Shown here one piece after another: positions 16,432-24,119 of a stretch of DNA of 64,000 nt. The stretch spans positions 9,104 through 73,103 of the forward strand of contig DASVVO010000033.1 of NCBI GenBank assembly GCA_036386515.1, given 5' to 3'. The notes below the pieces were generated by a model, which saw only the letters and a list, made by a program, of their open reading frames with translations, was not told the DNA's origin and made no database searches. This DNA is from JAIVJZ01 sp036386515. GTDB lineage: Bacteria; Acidobacteriota; Blastocatellia; Pyrinomonadales; Pyrinomonadaceae. Both the position numbers and the translations under genes were made by a program. Each line of letters opens with the position of its first letter. Position 1 is the first letter of the stretch.

Positions 16432-16951
16432 CTTCATCCTTGCCGAAGTCTTTCGGGTCGAATTCGTGGAAGAACCAATCGCGGAGCGGGCGGTGGCCGA
16501 GCGCGTCGTACCAGCCGTACTTCATCATCTCGCCGAACGCCTGTTCCTTCGTCCAGCCGCAGTCGGTGACGCGATAGGCGGCGACGAGCATGCCCGTGCG
16601 ATGCCTGCCGCCGCGGCAGTGTGTGAACAGCGCGCCGCGCGTGTCGGAGGTGCGGATGTACGCGAGCCACTCGCGGACGCGCGCGGGCGCGGGCGCGGCG
16701 CGGTCGGAGAAGGCGATATGCCGCCACTCTTTGATGCCCGCCGAGAGCGCGCGTTCTTTGTCGGCGCGCACCTCGTGCTCGATGATGCTGCACACGCGCT
16801 CGACGCCGACACGCTCGATGAGGCCGCGATAACCCGCTTCGTCCGGCAGCGCGCCCCGGTAGATCGTCTTTGTGACCTGCGCGAAATTAGGAATCGGCAC
16901 GCCGAACGGATTCTGCTCCGAACGCGACTTCGCCCACTGAATTAACCACAC
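16412..16951 (-). CDS. Dual-specificity/tyrosine phosphatase family protein
   Basis: A 179-residue cysteine phosphatase of the DSP-like group. The signature HCRGGRHRTG gives the catalytic Cys and Arg of the CX5R loop, and SDRAAP upstream may hold the general acid Asp. The N-terminal NFAQVTKTIYRGALPDEAGY is the usual opening of this family. The GTG at 16951 is preferred because GGAGGAG lies nine bases before it; a TTG at 16984 that overlaps the preceding stop is the alternative. The C-terminal VSSQ comes from the repeat cassette. The gene follows the methyltransferase gene by 29 bases and is probably co-transcribed. It may act on a protein or a phosphorylated small molecule. Confidence 0.85.
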   Translation of the reverse strand: MWLIQWAKSRSEQNPFGVPIPNFAQVTKTIYRGALPDEAGYRGLIERVGVERVCSIIEHEVRADKERALSAGIKEWRHIAFSDRAAPAPARVREWLAYIRTSDTRGALFTHCRGGRHRTGMLVAAYRVTDCGWTKEQAFGEMMKYGWYDALGHRPLRDWFFHEFDPKDFGKDEEIVSSQ

Positions 16952-16980
16952 CGTCGCACTCTCCTCCCCCTGTCTGCAAC

Positions 16981-17922
16981 TCAACCGCGAGCCGTCTCCG
17001 CCGTCTCCGCCGGAGGCTCGTCCGCCCGCGACAAAGTTTCCGGCGGCGGCGACTCCTGCCCGGCGTCGTGTTCCTCGTGTTCGTCGCCCGCGCTCAACTC
17101 ATACTTGCCGCGATGCTGCGCATAAAAACGGTCGAGAAACTTCACCGTCTCGGCGGGACTGAGCGTGTGCAGTATCTCCATGTTGGCGTTCGCGCGAAAC
17201 TTCTCGCGGCGGTCGGGGCGTTCGAGGTAGCCCCGGCGGTAGGCGAGCGCGGCGTCGAGCGGGCGGACGCCCGGCAACTCGCGCGGCGCGAGAAACGCGT
17301 TGTTGTATTCCACTTCGAGGATGGCGTAGTCGTGGCGCGCGGCCAACTCGGCGAGGCTCGCGATGCTGTAGCCGAAGAAGTGGTGCGTCATCTGAAACGC
17401 GGGGTCGTACTTCACCACGAACTTGACGGGCGGCGGTATCTTCTCGTTGATCTCCGTCACCACCAGGCGCGGGCGAAACTCCTTGAGCGCGGCATCGAGC
17501 ACCCAGTAGTCATAACTGTCTATGTCGAGCGAGAGCACGCCGAACTCCCGTTCGACGTTGTAGGCGTGCAGCAGCGACGCCACGTTCGACGGCGTGACCA
17601 CGCAATTGGCGGCCGACACCTGCGGGTAATGTTTATAAGCCGCGGCCAGCTTGCACACCTTGCGATTGCTCCCCTCGAACCCGACGCCGCGCCAGCCCTC
17701 GCGGAACAGCGCGTAAGTGTTCGAGCCGCGCACGCCGTCGCCCGCGCCGATGTCCACGGCCGTCCGGCTCGTGCCTTTGGGCAGCAACTCCGCGATGTAC
17801 TTCCGCAGAATCCGTTCCTCGTCGAAGTTGGAAAAACGCTTCCGCCCCGCCGTCGCGCGGGCGCGCTGGACGCGGTGTTCCAGCCGCCTCAAATACCCCT
17901 GTGCCGTCTTCGCGATGCTCAT
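16981..17922 (-). CDS. SAM-dependent methyltransferase, FkbM-like
   Basis: A 313-residue protein with a Rossmann-type methyltransferase core. AVDIGAGDGVRGSNTYAL (about 54-71) is the SAM-binding motif I and LSLDIDSYDYWVL resembles the FkbM acidic motif; LVVTEINEKIPPPVKFVVKYDP is the following strand and loop. The substrate is unknown; such enzymes methylate sugars, lipids or glycans. The N-terminus (KTAQGYLRRLEHRVQRARAT) is a basic amphipathic helix. The C-terminal 40 residues are a Glu/Pro-rich tail without predicted fold. Upstream gap 17923-18085 contains no gene. A link with the phosphatase downstream is suggested only by co-direction and short spacing. Confidence 0.8.
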   Translation of the reverse strand: MSIAKTAQGYLRRLEHRVQRARATAGRKRFSNFDEERILRKYIAELLPKGTSRTAVDIGAGDGVRGSNTYALFREGWRGVGFEGSNRKVCKLAAAYKHYPQVSAANCVVTPSNVASLLHAYNVEREFGVLSLDIDSYDYWVLDAALKEFRPRLVVTEINEKIPPPVKFVVKYDPAFQMTHHFFGYSIASLAELAARHDYAILEVEYNNAFLAPRELPGVRPLDAALAYRRGYLERPDRREKFRANANMEILHTLSPAETVKFLDRFYAQHRGKYELSAGDEHEEHDAGQESPPPETLSRADEPPAETAETARG

Positions 17923-18085
17923 TGCCGGGGGATTATAAACGATAGCCGGTCAATTGTGGGCTTGGCGGCGTGTCGGAGACGTGTCGCGCGGAGGGTTGAG
18001 AAACTGTTGGCGGAGTCCTGTCAGGATGTGGGAGGTTTCCGGCGTGGAGGGGGTAGAGCGCGCGGTCGGGTCTCGTCCGTCGATC

Positions 18086-18125
18086 AAAAAAGAGGGTGGC
18101 CGAAATAATATTCGTCGCCACCCTC
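18086..18125 (-). terminator. Intrinsic terminator of the cysteine-rich peptide locus
   Basis: Read on the minus strand, GAGGGTGGC and GCCACCCTC pair around an inner CGAA/TTCG stem and are followed by six T. It lies 26 bases past the stop of the 81-residue peptide gene. Confidence 0.88.
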
Positions 18126-18151
18126 GCACCTGTCTTAACTGCCGTCGCCGA

Positions 18152-18397
18152 TCAGGTTTGACCGCCGCCGATGGGACAATACTGTTGCACGTTTAGTCGT
18201 TCTCCGGCACAGCATTGTTCGGCCGTTGCCATCATCTCGTTAATCGTACAATCGGAGCACGACACCGTGCAGGTTCCGGAGCAGACGTATGAGCAGGAGC
18301 AACCGCATGGCCCCGGGGTCGCGTAGGTTGTGAAAATCCCGTAGCCGCTCATGGTGAAGATGAACGCCAATGCCAGGTTCAGCAACCTCTTTTTCAT
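18152..18397 (-). CDS. Small secreted cysteine-rich peptide (10 Cys)
   Basis: An 81-residue precursor of unknown function. A signal peptide (MKKRLLNLALAFIFTMSGYGIF, to about residue 26) leads to a mature part of about 55 residues with ten cysteines: closely packed CGCSC, YVC, GTC, VSC, SDC, then CC and a last YC near the end. The cysteine content is far above that of any neighbour. Options are a disulphide-rich secreted peptide, a metal-binding peptide or the precursor of a modified peptide; no maturation enzyme is visible nearby. Its ATG overlaps the stop of the preceding gene by four bases, so the two are translationally coupled, and a strong terminator follows. Confidence 0.78.
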   Translation of the reverse strand: MKKRLLNLALAFIFTMSGYGIFTTYATPGPCGCSCSYVCSGTCTVSCSDCTINEMMATAEQCCAGERLNVQQYCPIGGGQT

Positions 18398-19047
18398 TTG
18401 AGTTCCCCCTCACCGTTCAGCGACCAACTGCTGCCGTCCGCGAAATCAACTTTGGCGACGGTGATGAACATGGCCGAACGCGATGCGAATTGAATCCACT
18501 TCTTTTCCGAGTCCAGGCCGGGAACGATCTGTTTCTGCCCGGTTGTTCCGTCCTCATTGCGCACCGTCATCGTTTCCGGGGCGGTGAAATGATCGCGTGA
18601 AACCGTGTAGGAGTCGCCGGGCTTGAGCGCGATTTTACTTTGCAGGATGCCGCGCGTGGTGCGCGTGTGCGGGTCTCTGACGGCGAGAAAGAAGCGCGTC
18701 ACGGTCTGTCCCGAATGATTGACCAGCGTCGCTTCCGGGACGCTTGAGACCGACGCGAGTTCAGTCACTTTGCCGGTGAGCCTAGTGAAGAGAGCGGCGG
18801 GAACTTCTTTGACCTTGACCTCGACGAGCCGCAGCGGGCAGTCGTCGTTTCCGGCCACGCGCAGAGACTTATCCGGCGACGCTTCCACTTGCCGGACAAT
18901 CGCATGTTTGTCTTGGTTGCCCGAAGCGGGCGAGAGGTGTTTGCCGTTCCGGTTGACGTTCAAGGCGAGCGCGAGCGCCGAGCATAAGAGCACGGAGCAG
19001 CACGCGATTGAGATCGTCCAGCGATTCAAGCGCATCATTTTGGACAT
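18394..19047 (-). CDS. Exported protein of unknown function, partner of the Cys-rich peptide
   Basis: I do not recognise this 217-residue protein. It has a signal sequence (TISIACCSVLLCSALALAL, about 8-26) and a predicted beta-rich body with phrases such as ATLVNHSGQTVTRFFLAVRDP and KIALKPGDSYTVSRDHF, reminiscent of immunoglobulin-like envelope domains. CCSVLLC lies inside the signal helix and is not a classic lipobox. The ATG at 19047 is preferred since AGGAGG lies about 11 bases before it and the signal peptide follows; MMRLN at 19038 is possible. It overlaps the Cys-rich peptide gene by four bases. A good sigma-70-type promoter is at 19162-19190. Confidence 0.72.
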   Translation of the reverse strand: MSKMMRLNRWTISIACCSVLLCSALALALNVNRNGKHLSPASGNQDKHAIVRQVEASPDKSLRVAGNDDCPLRLVEVKVKEVPAALFTRLTGKVTELASVSSVPEATLVNHSGQTVTRFFLAVRDPHTRTTRGILQSKIALKPGDSYTVSRDHFTAPETMTVRNEDGTTGQKQIVPGLDSEKKWIQFASRSAMFITVAKVDFADGSSWSLNGEGELK

Positions 19048-19161
19048 AGTGAGTTTTTCCTCCTGTGAAGGTTGCGAGCGCGAGGGAAGGTTAAGGCGGC
19101 GCAACATAAGGTATCCACGGCACAACATCTGGATGATGAAAATGTGAGGATACGGAATCGG

Positions 19162-19190
19162 AGACTACGCTCATACCGGGACGCTGTCAA
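19162..19190 (-). promoter_or_regulatory. Candidate sigma-70-type promoter of the secreted protein/Cys-rich peptide operon
   Basis: On the minus strand TTGACA (19185-19190) and TAGTCT (19162-19167) are separated by 17 bp, about 115 bases before the ATG at 19047. A short inverted repeat, AATGT-C-ACATT (19196-19206), lies just upstream of the -35 and could be an operator. Confidence 0.6.
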
Positions 19191-19241
19191 TCCCGAATGT
19201 CACATTTAGCGCTCATTGAAGATGGCTCGCGGGCGGGCGGC

Positions 19242-19460
19242 TCAGGCCGGGTCGCGTTGCCGGAACAGGCAATCCCCGCACACACGATAGGTCTTCCCGA
19301 CAACTTTTACCGCGTGAATTAACCCTTCTTCGATATAGCGGTAGATCGTTCGGGTGTGAACATCGACGAGTGCGGCGGCGCGCGCGACTCGTAAAAGCTG
19401 TACCTCTTTACGGCACAATGGACACCATACGCCGGAGAGCGGAGGCTGAGGTCGAGACAT
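19242..19460 (-). CDS. Small zinc-ribbon/HTH DNA-binding protein (excisionase-like)
   Basis: A 72-residue protein that combines two CxxC pairs (Cys13/Cys16 and Cys61/Cys64) with an excisionase or MerR-type winged helix between them (VARAAALVDVHTRTIYRYIEEGLIHAVKVVGKTYRV). The cysteines probably bind one zinc and brace the DNA-binding domain. It is likely a transcription regulator. The ATG at 19460 is chosen because AAGGAG lies seven to eight bases before it. It is immediately upstream, in the same direction, of the secreted protein and Cys-rich peptide genes and faces their promoter region, which suggests it controls them. No integrase or phage gene is near, so an excision function is unlikely. 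Confidence 0.78.
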   Translation of the reverse strand: MSRPQPPLSGVWCPLCRKEVQLLRVARAAALVDVHTRTIYRYIEEGLIHAVKVVGKTYRVCGDCLFRQRDPA

Positions 19461-19620
19461 ATCTCTACTCCTTAGTAGAAGCATTTAACCGTCTCCGTGG
19501 TGGGATGCCGACTACATCATACGCCGGTTCGACGCGGGATGCGGAATCATCCTGATGCGCCGGTCGCGGTCGCCCGGAAGGCGCGTCGTTAGAGTTCGCG
19601 CGGCCTGTGCCCTTCCGTCG

Positions 19621-20136
19621 TCAGGCGTCACCGACGACGGAGGCGAGATACCGCTCGACCTCGGCGGAGGAACGCAGCCTCACGACCCGCTTGCTTCCCG
19701 CATGCTCCCGCATCAGCCGCAATACTTGCGGCCGGTTGGCCTTCGGATAATTCCACATCCAGAGGATGAATTCCCAGTCGATTTTTTCGTTACATCCGGC
19801 GGCCATGTCCGGCCTCGTGCGGCCACGGTAGACGAGCCACCGCTGCAACGCGCGCCGGAGGCAGACGAGGCGCGGCATGTCCAGAAAGATCAGCGTATCG
19901 CAAGCCTCGACGCGGATGTCGAACGTGCCGGAATAATTGCCGTCCATCACCCACGCGTCTCGCCGCGCCAACTCCGCGACCATCGCCGCCCATTCGGGTT
20001 TCGGCGTCTCGACCCAGCCCGCCTTCCAGTAGAGCGCATCAAGATGGATGACCGGGAGGTCGAGGAGTTGTCCGAGACGACGGGCGAAAGTGCTTTTGCC
20101 CGCGCCGCTCGAACCGATCACCAGAACCTTTCTCAT
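19621..20136 (-). CDS. P-loop nucleotide kinase-like protein (DNA topology modulation FlaR-like)
   Basis: A 171-residue adenylate-kinase-like NTPase. The P-loop GSSGAGKS (8-15) and the pattern LPVIHLDALYWKAGWVETP, DAWVMDGNYSGTFDIRVEACDTLIFLDMPR match the family commonly annotated as topology modulation protein. The true substrate of that family is poorly known; small-molecule phosphorylation is plausible. The start at 20136 directly precedes the P-loop strand. The gene lies 38 bases after the gpmI stop in the same direction and may be part of the eno-gpmI transcript, although no functional link is obvious. Confidence 0.85.
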   Translation of the reverse strand: MRKVLVIGSSGAGKSTFARRLGQLLDLPVIHLDALYWKAGWVETPKPEWAAMVAELARRDAWVMDGNYSGTFDIRVEACDTLIFLDMPRLVCLRRALQRWLVYRGRTRPDMAAGCNEKIDWEFILWMWNYPKANRPQVLRLMREHAGSKRVVRLRSSAEVERYLASVVGDA

Positions 20137-20174
20137 ACCTTTTTCGCGCGCCGGATATTTCGAGCGAGGCCGAT

Positions 20175-21728
20175 TTAGAGTTCGCGCAGGTCGCGCCCCG
20201 ACATCTCGGCGGGCTTCTCCAAACCGAGGAGGCCGAGCATGGTGGGGGCGACATCTTCGAGCGCGCCGCTCTCGCGGAGTTTGAGGCCGCGCGCGGCTTC
20301 GTCGATGAGGTGGAAGGGCACGAGGTTGGAGGTGTGCGCGGTGTGGGGTTGCCCCGTGGTGGGGTCGATCATCTGCTCGCAGTTGCCGTGGTCGGCGGTG
20401 ATGAGCGTGCGGCCGCGCGCCGTGCGCATGGCGCGCATGATCCAGCCGAGACAGGTGTCCACGTGCTGGACGGCCTCGATAGTCTTCTCAAGGTTGCCGG
20501 TGTGGCCGACCATGTCCGGGTTGGCGTAGTTGACGATGAACACGTCCGTCTCGTTCTCTTCGATGGCGCGCAGGATTTTGTCGGTGAGTTTGAAGGCCGA
20601 CATCTCCGGCGCGAGATCGTAGGTCGCCACTTTGGGCGAGGGGATGAGCAGGCGGCGTTCGTGCGGGTACTCGCGCTCCGTGCCGCCGTTGAAAAAGTAG
20701 GTGACGTGGGCATACTTCTCGGTTTCGGCCATGCGGTAATTGCGCACGCCGACCGAGGCGAACACGTCCGCGAGAATGTTGTAGGGCTGCGTCTTCGGGA
20801 AGGCGACGGGCAGATTGAACGTCCGGTCGTACTCGGCGAAGCAGACGTAGCCGACCGGGGGGCGCGCGGACGCGTCGAAGCCGTCGAAGTTCGCCTGCGT
20901 GAGCGCGGCCGTGATCTGGCGCGCGCGGTCGGCGCGGAAGTTGAAGAAGATAATAGAATCGCCGTCCTGAATCGTCGCCACCGGTTCGCCCTCGGCGCGC
21001 GCGCGCGTGACGATCATCGGCTCGGTGAACTCGTCCGACACGCCGCGCTCGTAAGACTCCTTGATGGCCGCCACCGGGTCGATCACGCGCTGCCCCTCGG
21101 CGTTAATCAGCATCCGGTAGGCGCGCTCCGTGCGCTCCCAACGCTGATCGCGATCCATCGCGTAGTAACGCCCGCAGACGGTGGCGATGCGCCCGCAGCC
21201 GATCTCGGCGCACCGCACCTGCAAGGCTTCGACGTAGCCGTAGGCTGACATGGGCGGCGTGTCGCGCCCGTCGAGGAAGCAGTGAATGTAGACGCGCTGC
21301 AAGCCTTTGTCGTGCGCCATGCGCAGCAGGGCATAGAGGTGCTCCTGCGAGGAATGGACGAGGCCGTCCGAGAGCAAGCCCATCAAATGCAGCGCGCGAT
21401 CATGCTTGAGCGTGCTGTCCATCGCGTGGTTGAGCGCTTCGTTTTGCTGAAACTCGCCCGACGCGATCTCGTAGTTGATGCGCTCCACGTCCGTGCGCAG
21501 GACGCGCCCCGCGCCGAGGCAGAGGTGGCCGACGTTGGAGTTGCCCATGACGCCTGCGGGCAAGCCCACACATTCGCCGGACGCTTGCAGGAGCGTGTGC
21601 GGATACTTTTCCAGCAACTCCTGATAGAACGGCATTGAGGCTTGCGCCACGGCGTTGCCCTCGCGCACGGAACTGTAGCCGAAGCCGTCGAGCACGATGA
21701 GCGCGAGCGGGCCTTGTCTGTCGGTCAC
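20175..21728 (-). CDS. gpmI: 2,3-bisphosphoglycerate-independent phosphoglycerate mutase
   Basis: Interconverts 3- and 2-phosphoglycerate in glycolysis and gluconeogenesis, using two manganese ions and a phosphoserine intermediate. LIVLDGFGYS (Asp14) and GNSNVGHLCLGAGR (Ser64, the phosphorylated serine) are visible, as is ADHGNCEQM near the end, which carries metal ligands. With the GTG at 21728 as start, the protein is 517 residues, the family's usual size; AGGGGAG precedes it, and the longer open frame to 21788 lacks conserved sequence. It follows eno on the same strand by about 105 bases, an arrangement that places two consecutive glycolytic steps together. Confidence 0.95.
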   Translation of the reverse strand: MTDRQGPLALIVLDGFGYSSVREGNAVAQASMPFYQELLEKYPHTLLQASGECVGLPAGVMGNSNVGHLCLGAGRVLRTDVERINYEIASGEFQQNEALNHAMDSTLKHDRALHLMGLLSDGLVHSSQEHLYALLRMAHDKGLQRVYIHCFLDGRDTPPMSAYGYVEALQVRCAEIGCGRIATVCGRYYAMDRDQRWERTERAYRMLINAEGQRVIDPVAAIKESYERGVSDEFTEPMIVTRARAEGEPVATIQDGDSIIFFNFRADRARQITAALTQANFDGFDASARPPVGYVCFAEYDRTFNLPVAFPKTQPYNILADVFASVGVRNYRMAETEKYAHVTYFFNGGTEREYPHERRLLIPSPKVATYDLAPEMSAFKLTDKILRAIEENETDVFIVNYANPDMVGHTGNLEKTIEAVQHVDTCLGWIMRAMRTARGRTLITADHGNCEQMIDPTTGQPHTAHTSNLVPFHLIDEAARGLKLRESGALEDVAPTMLGLLGLEKPAEMSGRDLREL

Positions 21729-21833
21729 GGTCGATTTCTCCCCTGATTGAAACTCTCTCGCACGCCTTCTTGCGCGCAGCCCCACCAAGCGGCCGTGCGT
21801 GTGTTCTCCAACCCGACGCTGGCTCGGCAGACG

Positions 21834-23195
21834 CTACTTTCTGGCGGCGCGCGCCTTCCTGGTCGAACCGTGCGCGCCCTTCGCATCCTTCGCGAATTTT
21901 AAATTCGCGGTTTCAAGTTGGTAAAACGCGCCCATGCCGGGGAAGCGCGCCGAGCCGCGGAGGTCTGCTTCGATGCGCAGGAGTTGGTTGTACTTGGCGA
22001 TGCGGTCGGTGCGCGAGAGCGAGCCGGTCTTGATCTGCCCGGCGTTGGTGGCGACGGCGAGGTCGGCGATAAAGGTGTCTTCCGTCTCGCCCGAACGATG
22101 CGAGATGATGGCGGTGCGCCGGTTGGTGCGCGCCAGTTCGATACAGTCGAGCGTCTCGGTGAGCGTGCCGATCTGGTTGACCTTGATCAGGATCGAGTTG
22201 GCGACGCCGCGCTCGATGCCGCGACGCAGGAAATCCGTGTTCGTCACGAACAGGTCGTCGCCGACGAGTTGCACGCGCGCTCCCATCTCGTCCGTCATCG
22301 TCTTCCAGCCGTCCCAGTCGTTCTCGGCCATGCCGTCTTCGATGGAGATGATCGGGTATTGTTCGACCCACGACTTCCAGTAGGCCACCATCTCGTCGCT
22401 CGTCAATTTTCGCTGGTCGGATTTTTTGAAGACGTAATGCTTGCCGTCGTAAAACTCGCTCGCCGCCGGGTCGAGCGCGAGCAGGACTTCCGCGCCCGTC
22501 TTGTAACCGGCCGCCGCGATGGCTTCCAGGATCGTTTCAATCGCTTCTTCGTTCGAGCGCAAATCAGGCGCGAAGCCGCCCTCGTCGCCGACGCCGGTCG
22601 CCAGGCCGCGCTTCTTCAGGACGCTTCTCAGCGCGTGGAAGATTTCCGCGCCCGTGCGCAGAGCCTCCGAAAAACTTCCCGCGCCGACGGGCATCACCAT
22701 AAACTCTTGAAAGTCCACGTTGTTGTCGGCGTGCGCGCCGCCATTGATGATGTTCATCATGGGCACGGGCAGCGTGCGCGCGTTCGCGCCGCCGAGGTAG
22801 CGGTAGAGCGGCATCTCCAGATGGGCGGCGGCGGCGCGCGCCGTGGCGAGCGAGACGGCGAGCAGGGCGTTGGCGCCGAGTTTGGCTTTCGTCGGCGTGC
22901 CGTCGAGGGCGATGAGCGCGGCGTCAACTTCGGTCTGGTCGAGCGCGTCGAAGCCTTCGAGCGCGTCGGCGATTGTCCCGTTGATGTTCTGCACGGCCTT
23001 GAGCGTGCCTTTGCCGCCGTAGCGCGCCTTGTCCCCGTCGCGCAGTTCGACGGCCTCGTGCTCGCCCGTTGACGCGCCGGAAGGGACGGCCGCGCGCCCC
23101 GTCTCCCCGCTGTGCAGGAACACTTCGGCCTCGACCGTCGGGTTGCCGCGCGAGTCCAGAATCTCGCGCGCGTGTATCGCCTCAATCAAACTCAT
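21834..23195 (-). CDS. eno: Enolase with a basic C-terminal extension
   Basis: Converts 2-phosphoglycerate to phosphoenolpyruvate; also part of degradosomes in some bacteria. The 453-residue chain starts IEAIHAREILDSRGNPTVEAEV and has GDDLFVTN, NSILIKVNQIGTLTETL and SHRSGETEDT, all enolase signatures, including the catalytic Lys in IKVNQ and His in SHRSGE. The family is usually about 430 residues long; here about 20 residues rich in Lys, Arg and Ala (KFAKDAKGAHGSTRKARAARK-like) extend the C-terminus, unlike the neighbouring proteins. The upstream gap to 23377 is a divergent promoter region. Confidence 0.97.
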   Translation of the reverse strand: MSLIEAIHAREILDSRGNPTVEAEVFLHSGETGRAAVPSGASTGEHEAVELRDGDKARYGGKGTLKAVQNINGTIADALEGFDALDQTEVDAALIALDGTPTKAKLGANALLAVSLATARAAAAHLEMPLYRYLGGANARTLPVPMMNIINGGAHADNNVDFQEFMVMPVGAGSFSEALRTGAEIFHALRSVLKKRGLATGVGDEGGFAPDLRSNEEAIETILEAIAAAGYKTGAEVLLALDPAASEFYDGKHYVFKKSDQRKLTSDEMVAYWKSWVEQYPIISIEDGMAENDWDGWKTMTDEMGARVQLVGDDLFVTNTDFLRRGIERGVANSILIKVNQIGTLTETLDCIELARTNRRTAIISHRSGETEDTFIADLAVATNAGQIKTGSLSRTDRIAKYNQLLRIEADLRGSARFPGMGAFYQLETANLKFAKDAKGAHGSTRKARAARK

Positions 23196-23377
23196 AAGTT
23201 TGCTTCCCGCCTCCCGCCAAAATTTTGTCGCTGATTTTTAAAGCGCAAATCTATCTCATATTCGTCACAGACAGTCAAAGTAAAAGCGCGTCTCGCACAA
23301 AATTGCATGATTTTGCAAACAACCGCGCGACGAACACCGTCTATAAAGGGGCTGGTTCGGCAGCGGCAGAAGGGTAT

Positions 23378-23557
23378 ATGACGAAGCAGGACATAGAAAA
23401 GACACCGGCGGGACAGCACGCGCCTCAGGCGGCGACCCAACCGGCGAGGAGACGACGCCCGCTCGCGGGCTTCGTGATCGCCGGGGCGTCGCTCGCCGTG
23501 CTGTTCGGCATCGCCGCCCTGAAAGGGCGCGTTAAAGACGACAACACAGTATCGTGA
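23378..23557 (+). CDS. Small single-span membrane protein
   Basis: A 59-residue protein of unknown function. The first 25 residues are polar (MTKQDIEKTPAGQHAPQAATQ), then PARRRRPLAGFVIAGASLAVLFGIAALKGRVKDD gives one membrane helix with a strongly basic cytoplasmic side. The ATG at 23378 is preferred since AAGGG lies before it; the frame stays open to 23225 but that part has no coding character. TATAAA at 23343-23348 may be a -10 element. The next small membrane gene follows after 15 bases, so they form a two-gene operon ending at the terminator at 23927. Confidence 0.65.
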   Translation: MTKQDIEKTPAGQHAPQAATQPARRRRPLAGFVIAGASLAVLFGIAALKGRVKDDNTVS

Positions 23558-23572
23558 AAGGGGATTAGAGTA

Positions 23573-23863
23573 ATGTCAGCACAAGGATTAGGTACGGCCA
23601 CGGCGACGGATATTCTCGGCGGCAACGGCGGGGGCGGAGAAGCCACCAAGACGGATGTGTACGAGAAGGTCTTGAAGACCATCGATAACACGACCGTCGA
23701 ATCGACGGGCTTCAGCATGTTTCACATCCTGACCATCGGCTCCATCGGCGCGTCGCTCGCGCTCTTTTTCAGCGGCAACAAGCAGGCGGGCATTTTCGTC
23801 GGCCTCTGGCCGCCCACCTTCCTGGCTCTGAAATCGGTGGTGGACAAGAGCGACAAGCAGTAG
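23573..23863 (+). CDS. Small membrane protein of unknown function
   Basis: A 96-residue protein with a Gly-rich N-terminus (ILGGNGGGGEATKTDVYEKVL) and two adjacent hydrophobic segments (FHILTIGSIGASLALFF and AGIFVGLWPPTFLAL, about 49-65 and 72-86), followed by a short charged tail. I do not recognise a family. The ATG has AAGGGGATTAGAGTA upstream, with acceptable spacing. It is the second gene of a pair with the 59-residue single-span protein; the pair is flanked by eno on the opposite strand and ends at a clear terminator. The pairing of two tiny membrane proteins suggests a small complex. Confidence 0.7.
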   Translation: MSAQGLGTATATDILGGNGGGGEATKTDVYEKVLKTIDNTTVESTGFSMFHILTIGSIGASLALFFSGNKQAGIFVGLWPPTFLALKSVVDKSDKQ

Positions 23864-23926
23864 TAGCGCGGACGGGTAAACGAGCAAGCGGGAACCAACC
23901 AGGGGTAACGAGCAAGGGGAGGGACG

Positions 23927-23961
23927 GCGGCGCGGTCAGGCAACTGGCCGCGCCGCTTTTT
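23927..23961 (+). terminator. Strong intrinsic terminator
   Basis: A 13-bp GC-rich stem (GCGGCGCGGTCAG paired with its complement, one G-U), a GCAA tetraloop and five T. It ends the two-gene small membrane protein operon. Confidence 0.95.
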
Positions 23962-24119
23962 ATCCATGGGCGATTCATTCCGCGCGCGTTTGCGGGTTAA
24001 GATAGAAACACTCCTCCCCAAACCCTAAACGCGCCCCGGCTCGCATCCCCGGACGGGCACGACGAGTGCGACTGTTTGTTCGGGTAAAGTTTTCAACGAG
24101 GGAGACGTTCAAGCCTTAA

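Noticed and set aside
19242..19460. Excisionase-like gene as a sign of an integrated element
   Set aside because: No integrase, att-like direct repeats or phage genes nearby; the zinc pairs and position favour a local regulator.
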